64,000 nucleotides of DNA from Ceratopteris richardii (GCA_020310875.1 CM035433.1:107747758-107811757), one strand, 5' to 3'; positions 30,755-40,381 are shown, counted from the stretch's first letter. Numbers and translations: made by a program. Notes: generated from the sequence alone by a model not told the origin.

Positions 30755-33700
30755 ATGAACCTTAGATCAGGACGACACCTAGTAAGAGAGAGACAAAGCC
30801 TTAGGTCTTCAGAGGCTAGTGTCAATCACACTGCAAGGTCTTGGGCCCAGCAGTTGAGTCGCCACTCTCATTACCCTAGCTCTGATACCAGTGAGTCAGA
30901 GATGTCTCAAGGCATGGACAGACCTACGGGAAGTTCAGGTGTGCCTTACTTGTACAGGGTAGAAGGCCCTTACAAAACACAGTTGGAATACCTTAGGACC
31001 AACCGATTAGGTGCTAGCATCTATGAGGACGGCCTAGGAAGATCCGTGGTCCAGATTAAAAACCCTGACCAATCCATAGGACTAGAGCACCCAGCTGTCA
31101 AGTTTGAAAACGGTGCATACCTGGACAAGGAAGGAACCATATACGTAGTCACCAGTCATCCAGATAGGACAGATGAATTTGGAAATGTAATTTCAGAAGC
31201 GGACTTAGGTGACGTGGAACAAGGAAACATGGGAGTGGAACCTAGAACCCCTCGAGGTAAATCAGTTCTCACTAGGATTATCACGCCTGAGTGGGTCCCC
31301 CAAGATAACAAGTGCATAGATTTGCTTCTCAATCGAGAAACGGACGAAGCCTTTTGGAGGTATAAACCGGATCACCCAAGTGATATAGGAACAATCATGA
31401 TCTATGAGTTTAAGGATCCAGATAGCCAAGGTAGAGTGACCTACTTAGACCACACTTCAGAGAGGATCTTTGTGGTGACAGAAAATGATAGGCATGCTTA
31501 CACATGGAAGGGCGAATTCATTTTCCCCCAACCAAGGTCAAATGTATCCTATGGTCACCCTGGAGCTGGAACATCCCAGGCTCATGGTATGCAAAGAGAC
31601 AGAAGTAAAGATAGACCAGAAGTAAGTTTTGCCAATCCAGTGGGCAGAGAAAGAACGAGGACGGAGACGAATAGGGTAGAACCTGAGATGCTTAGAGCCC
31701 ACAGGAACCAAAGAAATGTAGATGGATTCCCTCTGCCGAGGCCTAGAGAGCACACAAGAACTTTGAGACCCACCCAGCTAGTTAAATCCATGAAGAATTA
31801 CTTTGACGACACAGGAGATCCCTATGATCATGTGGCGGAGTTCAAGCAAGTCTTGAGAGCTGAACAAGTTGAGGATCTATTCACGCAGTACAATGCCTTC
31901 GGTCTAACCCTGAGGAATACGGCACTTACATGGTTTCAGCCATTGGATGAGCGCCAGTTCAGGAGCATAGACCAACTCCTAGAAGCATTTATTATTGAGT
32001 TCTCCAAGAGTGGCATAAGACACAACACCTCCTCACTGATTCACAGCTTCAAGCAAACCCCTCAAGAGACTGTGAGACTTGCAGGAAGAAGATTTAGACA
32101 ATATCTTGAAAGGTGCCCTATTTCGGAGCTACCCACATCTGCTAAACAAGTAGCCTTATTCCTTGACGGATTACTGAGTCCAAAATTGAGATCCTACGTG
32201 TATCTGAAAGACCCTAGGACTATAGAAGAGTGTGTACGTATGTGCATTGACATTGAAGATAACCTAGGAGAAGAGCTAGAGCTGTCCAAAATTTACAAAG
32301 ATTCAGATAGTGCATCTAGTCAATCTTCCACACAAGCCACATCAATTGAGGAACTTTCCGAAAAAGTAGCCCATAAATTAGGTGTAACTAGCAAACAAAT
32401 CCCAAGGTTTGCCCCTGTGAAAAGATGCTATACATGCGGTGGTGACCACATGGCGAATGTCTGCCCTATTATGGCTCAACCCCAAGTAAACCCTAGTAGC
32501 CAGTACTGCACCATAGAACGGAGATACACCAACCACACCGCACAAGATTGCCCATACAACAAGCAGGCGGTTAGGCAACCCTACCCTCAGCCCTACCAAC
32601 AAGGCAGATACCAGAACCAGTACCCTCCACAACTATATGGCAGGCCACAACAGAATTTCCAACCTCAATATCAAAACCAACAAAGGCCTCAGCCTGTGCT
32701 AGCACAACAACCCCCAGCCCCAGCTAATGTGATTCCGGTAAAGTATACTGCTGCAGAAGAGAACCTGAATAGAGCTATAGTCCCTGTAACATCCTTGCTT
32801 TCTGAAAGTGACCCGAGTGACCATAGCTTTGATTCTACACATGTTGATAGCCCCCAGGCCTACTACATGCAGTCTCGTGAGCATGGTGAGTCCTATTATA
32901 GCGAAGAGACAAACGAACCTAGTTGGGAGTCAGATTACACGAACGTCATGTATGCAAACCCCAACCCTAGGCCTCAATCTAGGCAGGTAAGACCTCCATT
33001 CCCAAGAGGACCGTGCTACAGATGCCAAGGAGATCACCTCATTCGTGATTGTCCCTTGCCTCCACCTACACAACCCCAGTCAGTGACGATCCAAGGCTTC
33101 TGCCAAGATTGTGGAAAAGAGCATCTCTTACGAGATTGCCCAAAGAACCCCAGTAATATGCCAAAAATCACGCCCATCAATGTTATTGAGTTAGTGGTAG
33201 ATTCCAGCGGAAGTGTTACTTCCATTGCACCCGTACAGGTAGTCACGAGGGCTCAAGCAGTGAAGCAAAACCAAGGGGTAGGCAAGGAAAAGAGCCCAGA
33301 CACTAGCGATACTGAGAGCCAAAATAAAAAGAGAACAAGAGCTTGGAGAGATAGCCGCGAACGCATGAAAAGGCAATGGGCAAAGAAGATGAGTGAACTT
33401 GAGGAAAGTCTACGAGAAACCAAGGCTAAAATCATAGAGATCACATCTCAACCGCACTCTCACACATTCCCACCGCTACCACCCCCATCACTCTCCATCC
33501 CTCCACCCTCTAAGACACCCCACGTAACCCACCCACCACCCCAAACAGGATCAGTATTAGCTGATCCCACTCCCGAAGACATAGACATGATGCTTAAGGC
33601 ATATCAGGCCAGAATCCAAGACGGGCCAAACGTCACGGATCATGACAAGTGCTATCCTAGAGCTGACCTAGAGATAGAAAGAACCAAACTGTGCGCGAAA

Positions 33701-34027
33701 ATGGTCGCACTGGCTCAGACTATGTTTGAAGCCAGTCGCCTTTTCAATTACTCGGGCTCAGCCAAAACGCAATTACACTTGGATGGATTCCTAGAGAAAT
33801 TAGAGAGAATAATTGCAAGATCTGCCAAGGACGAAAAAAATCAAGAGAGAGAGAAATCAAGCAAAAACATGAACCATTACCCATCGGAAGTTTATGCGGC
33901 CAATTCCACTAAACCAGACAACTTCCCCTCCTTAGAAGGAATAGAGAGGCTAATTGCACAGGCAGAAAAGGAACCTACCCCTCAAAGAAAGGAAAGGGCA
34001 AGAGAACGGATAAGCCAGCCTCTTTAG
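30755..34027 (+). CDS. gag: Gag polyprotein, element A
   Basis: 1090 residues, starting MNLRSGRHLVRER as in element B. Residues 1-340 are shared with B but match no domain I know. The Gag core lies at about 345-485 (DPYDHVAEFKQVLRAEQ, TALTWFQPLD, SSLIHSFKQTPQETVR). Three zinc knuckles of spacing CX2CX3HX4C follow: CYTCGGDHMANVC (about 557), CYRCQGDHLIRDC (about 754) and CQDCGKEHLLRDC (about 783). A Lys/Arg-rich segment and a Pro-rich linker close it. It is unusually long for a Gag. It ends at TAG 34025-34027, while the same frame stays open beyond. It forms the capsid and binds RNA. Confidence 0.93.
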   Translation: MNLRSGRHLVRERQSLRSSEASVNHTARSWAQQLSRHSHYPSSDTSESEMSQGMDRPTGSSGVPYLYRVEGPYKTQLEYLRTNRLGASIYEDGLGRSVVQIKNPDQSIGLEHPAVKFENGAYLDKEGTIYVVTSHPDRTDEFGNVISEADLGDVEQGNMGVEPRTPRGKSVLTRIITPEWVPQDNKCIDLLLNRETDEAFWRYKPDHPSDIGTIMIYEFKDPDSQGRVTYLDHTSERIFVVTENDRHAYTWKGEFIFPQPRSNVSYGHPGAGTSQAHGMQRDRSKDRPEVSFANPVGRERTRTETNRVEPEMLRAHRNQRNVDGFPLPRPREHTRTLRPTQLVKSMKNYFDDTGDPYDHVAEFKQVLRAEQVEDLFTQYNAFGLTLRNTALTWFQPLDERQFRSIDQLLEAFIIEFSKSGIRHNTSSLIHSFKQTPQETVRLAGRRFRQYLERCPISELPTSAKQVALFLDGLLSPKLRSYVYLKDPRTIEECVRMCIDIEDNLGEELELSKIYKDSDSASSQSSTQATSIEELSEKVAHKLGVTSKQIPRFAPVKRCYTCGGDHMANVCPIMAQPQVNPSSQYCTIERRYTNHTAQDCPYNKQAVRQPYPQPYQQGRYQNQYPPQLYGRPQQNFQPQYQNQQRPQPVLAQQPPAPANVIPVKYTAAEENLNRAIVPVTSLLSESDPSDHSFDSTHVDSPQAYYMQSREHGESYYSEETNEPSWESDYTNVMYANPNPRPQSRQVRPPFPRGPCYRCQGDHLIRDCPLPPPTQPQSVTIQGFCQDCGKEHLLRDCPKNPSNMPKITPINVIELVVDSSGSVTSIAPVQVVTRAQAVKQNQGVGKEKSPDTSDTESQNKKRTRAWRDSRERMKRQWAKKMSELEESLRETKAKIIEITSQPHSHTFPPLPPPSLSIPPPSKTPHVTHPPPQTGSVLADPTPEDIDMMLKAYQARIQDGPNVTDHDKCYPRADLEIERTKLCAKMVALAQTMFEASRLFNYSGSAKTQLHLDGFLEKLERIIARSAKDEKNQEREKSSKNMNHYPSEVYAANSTKPDNFPSLEGIERLIAQAEKEPTPQRKERARERISQPL

Positions 34028-37000
34028 GAAGCCCATGTGCCTCCTCAAGAAGCTTATCTTCCCCCCCAAAAGGCAGATGAGCCTCCCTCGGAAGCTCACG
34101 TACCTCCACAGTCTGCCTACATTCCTTCTCAGGGAGTGTATGAGCCTGCTCGAAAGAGTAATAGAATAAGCAATCCTCCCCAAGGAACTTGTGCTCCAGC
34201 CATTTATGAGAGCAAGGAAAGAGCCAACGGAAGAATAAGCCCTCCTTCCCAGGTTGCTTATGCGCCTAATTCTACTGAGCCAGGCACTTCTTCTTCTATG
34301 AATCGGTTTGCACCAGACTTCCTACGAGAGATTCAAGAAGACAAATGGGATAACGAAAGTGAAGTCGCCCCTCCCTTTGAACTTGTGGATGATGCACACG
34401 ACCAATTCCCACAAGACATCCCATCCATTTACGGGGAACAGGAGAGTACTCAGTCTCATGAGAGATTGGACTTTGAGTCTAATTCCATACAGGAGCTACC
34501 CCACTTCACAGGTCCATGGGAAGCAAAGTCCACATATATGAGGGCACCCACAGTCATGGTAAGGAACGACGACTCAGTCATACCTAGGAACACAGAGGTA
34601 GTGAAGAACACTAACGTGCAGTGTAATCTCAAGTTAGAAGAGCTACTCAAGGTTAGACCTGAATTATGGAAACATGTAGCCAAACAAGTACCAGAGATAG
34701 CAAAATCTCGTTCCCAGGTAGGATCCCATAGGACAGTGCCAGAAATCCCCTTGGATAAGATAGGAGATATGTGTGAAGGTGAAGAAGGGAACACCTATCT
34801 TCCCATCACCTACCAGGAATACACCACCAAGGCAATTTTGGACTCAGGTGCAGGAGTTGCAATTGCCACCACCTCCTTATGGAAGCGTTGGGGTAAGCCA
34901 GCACTCATGCCAACGAGGATGAAATTGCAAATGGCCGATGGTCACATAGAGAGACCCTTAGGATTGCTAGAAGGAATAACTCTCACCACTTGTGGTGTCG
35001 AGTTTGAGCATAGCTTTGCTATATGTGACTTCAACAAAAATCATGCCTATGAGATGATTTTGGGAAGACCATTCATGCGACAGTTGCAAGTGGTACAGGA
35101 TTGGGGGACCAATTCTTTGTACTTGCAGCACTTAGGTGTTACAACCAAAGTCAATCTCAAGGATTATTCTCATAGAGATGTCCCTCCTATCCAATGGAAT
35201 CCCATCCATAGAGCCAAAGATGATACAGAATCGGTGCATTCCATAGGGTTTGGATCCTCATGGATGCATGAAGATACTCACTTATGGATGTGCAAGGTAG
35301 CAGTAGAAGAAGAGAAGAGAGAGAAAGCCAGAGAGGTAGGTGCGAACGAAACTCATAGACCCATTCAAGACCCAGCCTATGCACCTATAGTTTTTCCAGA
35401 TGAGGAGTTTGAACCCCATGGCTGGGCGGAAATTTTAGCAACAATGGACGTAGCCATCAATGAAGAACAATGGACACCTCACTGTGATGAGGACGGCTAT
35501 GATATTTCAGTCTTCTCCATAGAGCCAATCATGGGAGAGGCAGTCCTAGAAGAATGCGAACCTAGCCCTGATGCATTTGAGGATGCAAGTGACTCCGATC
35601 TAGAGTCAATCATTATGGACCCACCATTTGCATCAGATGAAGAATACTTCCATGAGGTAGAATTTCAAACCCAGAGGCATGGAGAGCTGACAAATGACGT
35701 AAGATTAGCAACACATGTGAGCCCGAAGGAAGAAGGGAAGAAACGAAAGAAGAGAGAAGCCTCACCAGAAGAGGAAGAATCTTTGTTTGAGGTCCCCGAA
35801 AATTTTAAGAAGTATGAGATAGATGACAGGAGAGTCATGATAAGAATGCCTAAACGGGAGGCACAATCAGGAGAGGCCTATGATAACAAAGAAACTACCA
35901 AGAAAATAGTAGTGGCCATAGAAGAAGGAGAGGAGAGATGCACGTATATAGGCCATGACCTGACAGAAGAAGAAGAGCACGAATTGATTGCCTTGCTAAG
36001 AGAATACAGAGATGTATTCGCTTGGAGTTACAAGGATTTGAAAGGGGTTGACCCGGACATATGCTCGCACACCATCCCCATGACTTCAGACGCCAAACCC
36101 TCTAAGCAAAAGCCTTATACATATAACGATAATTACACTGCTAAGATCAAAGAAGAGATAGATAGACTGGTTGAAGCTGGATTTATCTACGAAATTGAGC
36201 ACACTGAATGGGTATCCCCCATCGTAGTGGTGCCCAAGAAGAATGGCAAGCTGCGTGTGTGCATTAACTTGAAAAAGGTTAATGCCGCCACGATTCGAGA
36301 TAACTATCCGCTTCCCATCACAGAACATCTCTTAGAAAGAGTGGCAGGCAAGGAAGTGTACAGCTTCCTTGATGGATTTTCTGGCTACAATCAAGTAGCC
36401 ATAGCTCCAGAGGATCAGCATAAGACAGCCTTTGCCACAGAATGGGGCATTTTTGCTTTTAGAGTAATGCCATTTGGGCTTACCAATGCACCAACTACCT
36501 TCCAGAGGCTGATGTGCCATGTGTTTAAGGAGTTCCTGAGGAAGAGTTTAGAAGTCTATGTTGACGATCTTTGTGCTCATTCCAATGTTACACAAACCCA
36601 TATTCCTGAACTCAGACAAATCTTCGACAAATGTAGAGAATATCAAGTCTGCCTGAACCCAGAAAAGTGCGTTTTTATGGTCAGGCAAGGTAAGATTCTA
36701 GGACACATAGTGTCAAAGAATGGCATATCTACTGACGAAGAGAAAGTGAGAGCCATAGCAGAGCTACCTAGGCCCAAGAATGTCAAGGAAGTACAAGCTT
36801 TCATAGGGCACTGTGGTTATTACCGACGATTTATCCACATGTATGCTGTCATCGCAAAGCCCATGTACGGACTCTTGACTAACTTTGAGTGGACTGATGA
36901 ATGTGAGAATTCCTTCCAGGAGCTTAAACGAAGATTGTGTTCAGCACCAATCTTGACCACACCAGATTGGAATAAGCCATTCCATGTTCATGTTGATGCA

Positions 37001-39670
37001 TCCAATTATGCCATTGGATGTGTGCTTGCACAACCTACTGGTGAAGGTAATATGGATCTTCCAATCGCCTATGCCAGTAGACAATTGAATGCGGCTGAAC
37101 GGAATTACACCACCACAGAGCGAGAAGGATTAGGCATGGTGTATGCAGTTAAGAAATTTAGACACTATTTGCTTGCAAATAAGTTTAAATTTTTTACTGA
37201 TCATCAGGCATTGTTATATCTTGTAAACAAGCCATGCAATACAGGAAGATTAGTGAGATGGTTTCTCTTGCTAATGGAATACGATTTTGAGGTTGTGGTA
37301 AGGAAAGGTAGGACTCATTTGAGAGCCGATCATCTCTCTAGGCTCACATCGGGAGAAGCCCCACAAGGAGTGTCAGATGACCTTCCTGATGCTTACTTGT
37401 TTAATTTGGAAGTTATACCGCAGTGGGCTAAGCCATTGGTACCAGTATTGACCTACGGGCCTAATCATCCAGTCGTAAATACACGGAATAGAGAGGTTGT
37501 AAAAGCCCAAAAGTACCACATCATGGCAGGAAGCATGTACAAGCACACAGATCAAGGGATCTTGGCTTGTTGTGTAGAAGAGGATGAGTACGCTAAATGG
37601 TTGCAATTAGCACATGTAGGTGCGTTAGAGCAACACCATTCAAAGCAACGAACTTTACAGACTCTAAAGAGATTCGGAGTGCATTGGCCAACTATGGAAG
37701 CGGATGTCCAAAAGTTGTGCAAGGAATGCCCAATCTGTTGCACTAAACCACCTGTGGAACATGCCACTCTCTATCAAGTATCCATTGCGCCAGATTGGAG
37801 CGAACCACTAGTATCATTCCTGAGGACAAACACATTCCCTCCAGACATGACTCTGGCTAGGAAAAGGAGTTTAGAACAAGAAGCCTTGGATTACTCACTC
37901 ATTGGTGATAATCTATATAAGCGTGGTAAAGATGGTTACTTGAGACTATGTGTCCACGAAAGTGAATATCTGAAGATCTTGGAAACTGCTCACCAAGGTG
38001 TAGCAGGAGGACACTTTGGACCGGATCGGGTGATCAAGGCAATCCTATTTGCAGGCTTCTGGTGGCCTACCCTTCACATGGATGCACATACCTATGTGAA
38101 ACGGTGTGATGTCTGTCAAAGGACTCAGTATCCTATACGCAAAGATGAGATGCCACTGAAACCTATGATGGGTGGCCGTGCATTCTCTAAGTGGGGAATA
38201 GACTTCGTAGGTCCTATTAATCCCCCAGCTAGAGGTTCTCATGCGGAATACATCATTGTTGCAACAGATTATCTCACCAAGTGGGTAGAGGTAAAGGCTA
38301 CGACAAAGAACGATGCTCAAACAACTGCCAAATTCTTGTTTGAGAATGTATTCACAAGATACGGGCTACCTATAGAGCTTGTAAGTGATAGAGGCACTCA
38401 TTTCTTGAACGAAGTGATTGAAAATCTACTCCAACAATTCTTGGTAATACACAAGAAGTCTGCCCCTTATCACCCTCAAGCTAATGGGCAAGCTGAGAGC
38501 ACCAATAAGATCTTATGCAATGTACTGACGAAATTAGTGAACACTAAACGCTCTGATTGGGACAAACAGCTACACCATGCTGTTTGGGCATATCGAGTTG
38601 CCTACAAAACGGTACTCCAAGCCACCCCCTTTCAGATGGTATTTGGCCAAAATGCTGTGCTACCCTTGGACTTCTTGATCCCTACATTGAGAGTAGCACA
38701 AGAGTACGAATGGACAGGTCATGAGCTCTCCTCTAGGATCCTTGACCTTGAACGATTAGGAGAAACAAGACTGAGAGCTGCCGCAGGAATATATGCAGCC
38801 AAGAAGAGACAGAAAGCATATTTCGATGCCCATGTGAAGGATAAAGGCTTGAAAGCAGGAGATCTAGTCTTAGTCTATACACTAAAACAACACGCGAGGA
38901 AGCTAGAAAAGAGAGGCTACGGACCTATGATCATCAATAGGATCTCCACGAGTGGAGCAGTACAATTAGCCACGCTAGAAGGTGATCTCCTCCCAAACTA
39001 TATTAGCGGTTGTAGAGTCAAGTTGTATCAGGAACCCCTCACGGAGGAAATGCTCAGCCAACTCAACACTGCTAAGAAACGCAAAGAGGAAGAAAAGCGC
39101 ATTCGAGAAGAGGCTCAAGCAGAAGCTTTAGAACGCATCAGAAGGATGAAGTTACGAAGACAATGCCGAGATCAGACTAGAACAGTTGACCATGCAGATC
39201 AAGGATATCCCATGGCCATGTGTGAAGTTGCAGGAACAAGCTCGAATAGAATAGTTGATAGACGTCCTTTCATAACCGTAGATATAGGACAAGGAAAGAG
39301 TGCAAGGACCGTAAGAGCCTTGATTGACTCAGGTGCTGCCACTAGTGCTGTTAAGTTGTCTTACTGTCAAGAGTTGCAGTTACTTGTCAATCCTGTGGAA
39401 GCATATCTCATAGGATTGGGAGGCGTGGAAACCCCTTGCATGGGCGAGGTGGAACTTCCCCTCTACATTCACGATGAGGCAATGACCGTTAAAGTACTAG
39501 TGTGTCAAGATGAGGATCTCACTGAACCTCTCGTCTTGGGTCAAGACTGGATCTATGACCAAGCAGTCAATCTAAACCTAAGAAGTGGACTTCTCCAGGT
39601 TTGGGTCAATCATAGTCGAGTTACAGTAGAATTAGACAATGGAGCACTCAAGGAACTAGGAAAGGCATAG
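34028..39670 (+). CDS. pol: Pol polyprotein with two proteases and doubled HHCC, element A
   Basis: Same frame as gag, separated only by TAG. Numbering from 34037: AP1 catalytic Asp at 269 (AILDSGAGVAIAT), ILGRPFMRQ about 80 residues later; acidic linker; RT with YVDD at 841-844; RNase H about 985-1100; HHCC module one (nt 37613-37738); HHCC module two (37991-38116); integrase Asp 1389, Asp 1451, Glu 1487 (exact DD35E); a conserved block NRISTSGAVQLATLEGD; a basic linker; AP2 with catalytic Asp 1764 and LVLGQDWI near 1834. It copies RNA to DNA and integrates it. All catalytic residues are present. The frame closes at TAG 39668-39670, about 70 residues after AP2. Confidence 0.95.
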   Translation, partial: EAHVPPQEAYLPPQKADEPPSEAHVPPQSAYIPSQGVYEPARKSNRISNPPQGTCAPAIYESKERANGRISPPSQVAYAPNSTEPGTSSSMNRFAPDFLREIQEDKWDNESEVAPPFELVDDAHDQFPQDIPSIYGEQESTQSHERLDFESNSIQELPHFTGPWEAKSTYMRAPTVMVRNDDSVIPRNTEVVKNTNVQCNLKLEELLKVRPELWKHVAKQVPEIAKSRSQVGSHRTVPEIPLDKIGDMCEGEEGNTYLPITYQEYTTKAILDSGAGVAIATTSLWKRWGKPALMPTRMKLQMADGHIERPLGLLEGITLTTCGVEFEHSFAICDFNKNHAYEMILGRPFMRQLQVVQDWGTNSLYLQHLGVTTKVNLKDYSHRDVPPIQWNPIHRAKDDTESVHSIGFGSSWMHEDTHLWMCKVAVEEEKREKAREVGANETHRPIQDPAYAPIVFPDEEFEPHGWAEILATMDVAINEEQWTPHCDEDGYDISVFSIEPIMGEAVLEECEPSPDAFEDASDSDLESIIMDPPFASDEEYFHEVEFQTQRHGELTNDVRLATHVSPKEEGKKRKKREASPEEEESLFEVPENFKKYEIDDRRVMIRMPKREAQSGEAYDNKETTKKIVVAIEEGEERCTYIGHDLTEEEEHELIALLREYRDVFAWSYKDLKGVDPDICSHTIPMTSDAKPSKQKPYTYNDNYTAKIKEEIDRLVEAGFIYEIEHTEWVSPIVVVPKKNGKLRVCINLKKVNAATIRDNYPLPITEHLLERVAGKEVYSFLDGFSGYNQVAIAPEDQHKTAFATEWGIFAFRVMPFGLTNAPTTFQRLMCHVFKEFLRKSLEVYVDDLCAHSNVTQTHIPELRQIFDKCREYQVCLNPEKCVFMVRQGKILGHIVSKNGISTDEEKVRAIAELPRPKNVKEVQAFIGHCGYYRRFIHMYAVIAKPMYGLLTNFEWTDECENSFQELKRRLCSAPILTTPDWNKPFHVHVDASNYAIGCVLAQPTGEGNMDLPIAYASRQLNAAERNYTTTEREGLGMVYAVKKFRHYLLANKFKFFTDHQALLYLVNKPCNTGRLVRWFLLLMEYDFEVVVRKGRTHLRADHLSRLTSGEAPQGVSDDLPDAYLFNLEVIPQWAKPLVPVLTYGPNHPVVNTRNREVVKAQKYHIMAGSMYKHTDQGILACCVEEDEYAKWLQLAHVGALEQHHSKQRTLQTLKRFGVHWPTMEADVQKLCKECPICCTKPPVEHATLYQVSIAPDWSEPLVSFLRTNTFPPDMTLARKRSLEQEALDYSLIGDNLYKRGKDGYLRLCVHESEYLKILETAHQGVAGGHFGPDRVIKAILFAGFWWPTLHMDAHTYVKRCDVCQRTQYPIRKDEMPLKPMMGGRAFSKWGIDFVGPINPPARGSHAEYIIVATDYLTKWVEVKATTKNDAQTTAKFLFENVFTRYGLPIELVSDRGTHFLNEVIENLLQQFLVIHKKSAPYHPQANGQAESTNKILCNVLTKLVNTKRSDWDKQLHHAVWAYRVAYKTVLQATPFQMVFGQNAVLPLDFLIPTLRVAQEYEWTGHELSSRILDLERLGETRLRAAAGIYAAKKRQKAYFDAHVKDKGLKAGDLVLVYTLKQHARKLEKRGYGPMIINRISTSGAVQLATLEGDLLPNYISGCRVKLYQEPLTEEMLSQLNTAKKRKEEEKRIREEAQAEALERIRRMKLRRQCRDQTRTVDHADQGYPMAMCEVAGTSSNRIVDRRPFITVDIGQGKSARTVRALIDSGAATSAVKLSYCQELQLLVNPVEAYLIGLGGVETPCMGEVELPLYIHDEAMTVKVLVCQDEDLTEPLVLGQDWIYDQAVNLNLRSGLLQVWVNHSRVTVELDNGALKELGKA
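37613..38116 (+). other. Tandem HHCC zinc modules upstream of the integrase core, element A
   Basis: Module one: His in AHVGALEQHH, Cys pair in ECPIC. Module two: His in AHQGVAGGHF, Cys pair in RCDVCQ. Both have the exact spacing HX6HX30CX2C and share a GxxWPT motif before the Cys pair (GVHWPT, GFWWPT). They are 126 residues apart. Module two is the usual integrase N-terminal domain directly before the core. Module one is an extra copy by duplication or capture. Confidence 0.9.
39230..39600 (+). other. AP2, retropepsin-like domain C-terminal to integrase, element A
   Basis: About 120 residues: RRPFITVDIGQGKSARTV (first strands), ALIDSGAATSAV (catalytic triplet DSG), YLIGLGGVETPCMGEVELPL, KVLVCQDEDLTEPLVLGQDW. 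Length and the pair DSG plus LGxDW fit a complete single-lobed retropepsin. It is clearly distinct from AP1 of the same polyprotein, whose second motif is ILGRPF. Confidence 0.88.
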
Positions 39671-40381
39671 ACTCCTGGTCCTTCCAGGGGTACACATGAA
39701 GATGACCATGCTGTTCTTGTTCAAAACACTGTGTTGCAGAGGAATGATATTTGCAAAAAAGGAGTCAGGGATGCAACGGAACTCCCTTCTTTTCCAAAGG
39801 CCAGAAGGAGGCAGCAACCAAAGGTGGATCACAGGCAGAAGAAGCAGAGTACTACCTATGTACGAGATCAAAAGTACCTGCGCAGCAGAATGTCCCAGAA
39901 ATTAAACCAGGTGTGGGCGCGGAAAGGCGAACAACCGATTGCACCACCGTCAACTACACGGGCAAAACCTCTTATTAGTAACCAACAACACGACGCTAAT
40001 AAGAAGTCTTTCAGAAATTCTTCCGCTAAAGTAAAATCTATTTGGGTGCACAAGAAGTCGATGAAGGCAGGCCCACAATCAAGACAAATTTGGGTGCCTA
40101 AGGCTTGCTTGAGGGCACAAGTTGTTATGCCAAGGCCACAACCTATTCAGCATAACTCGACTACGAGAACAACCAGTATTCCCTCGTTCTCAACACTTAG
40201 GAACACACCAAGACCCAAGAGCATGCATGTAATCACTTATAAGTGGGTCCCTAAAAGGCCCCATGCCCAAACCACGGCACCGAGACAGCTCTCTAGAGTC
40301 TCGACGAAACCGAAAGCAACGCCCATTCACTGCATTTGGCAGTCTAAGACCTGTAATAAACCCCCCGATCCCAACTTGTAA
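39671..40381 (+). CDS. Basic tail ORF with WVPK motifs, element A
   Basis: Continues the pol frame directly after TAG 39668-39670 and stops at TAA 40379-40381; about 236 residues if read through, or 216 from ATG 39731-39733. Strongly basic (many Lys, Arg, Gln, Ser and Pro), with a repeated Trp motif: SIWVHKKSM, QIWVPKACL, YKWVPKRPH, HCIWQSKTC. Related WIPK motifs stand at the same place in C (TQIWIPKSCIQ, about 48850) and D (QCIWIPKKFKQ, about 54580). Function unknown; nucleic-acid binding is a guess from composition. It could be the C-terminal end of Pol if the TAG is suppressed or a mutation. Confidence 0.7.
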   Translation, partial: TPGPSRGTHEDDHAVLVQNTVLQRNDICKKGVRDATELPSFPKARRRQQPKVDHRQKKQSTTYVRDQKYLRSRMSQKLNQVWARKGEQPIAPPSTTRAKPLISNQQHDANKKSFRNSSAKVKSIWVHKKSMKAGPQSRQIWVPKACLRAQVVMPRPQPIQHNSTTRTTSIPSFSTLRNTPRPKSMHVITYKWVPKRPHAQTTAPRQLSRVSTKPKATPIHCIWQSKTCNKPPDPNL

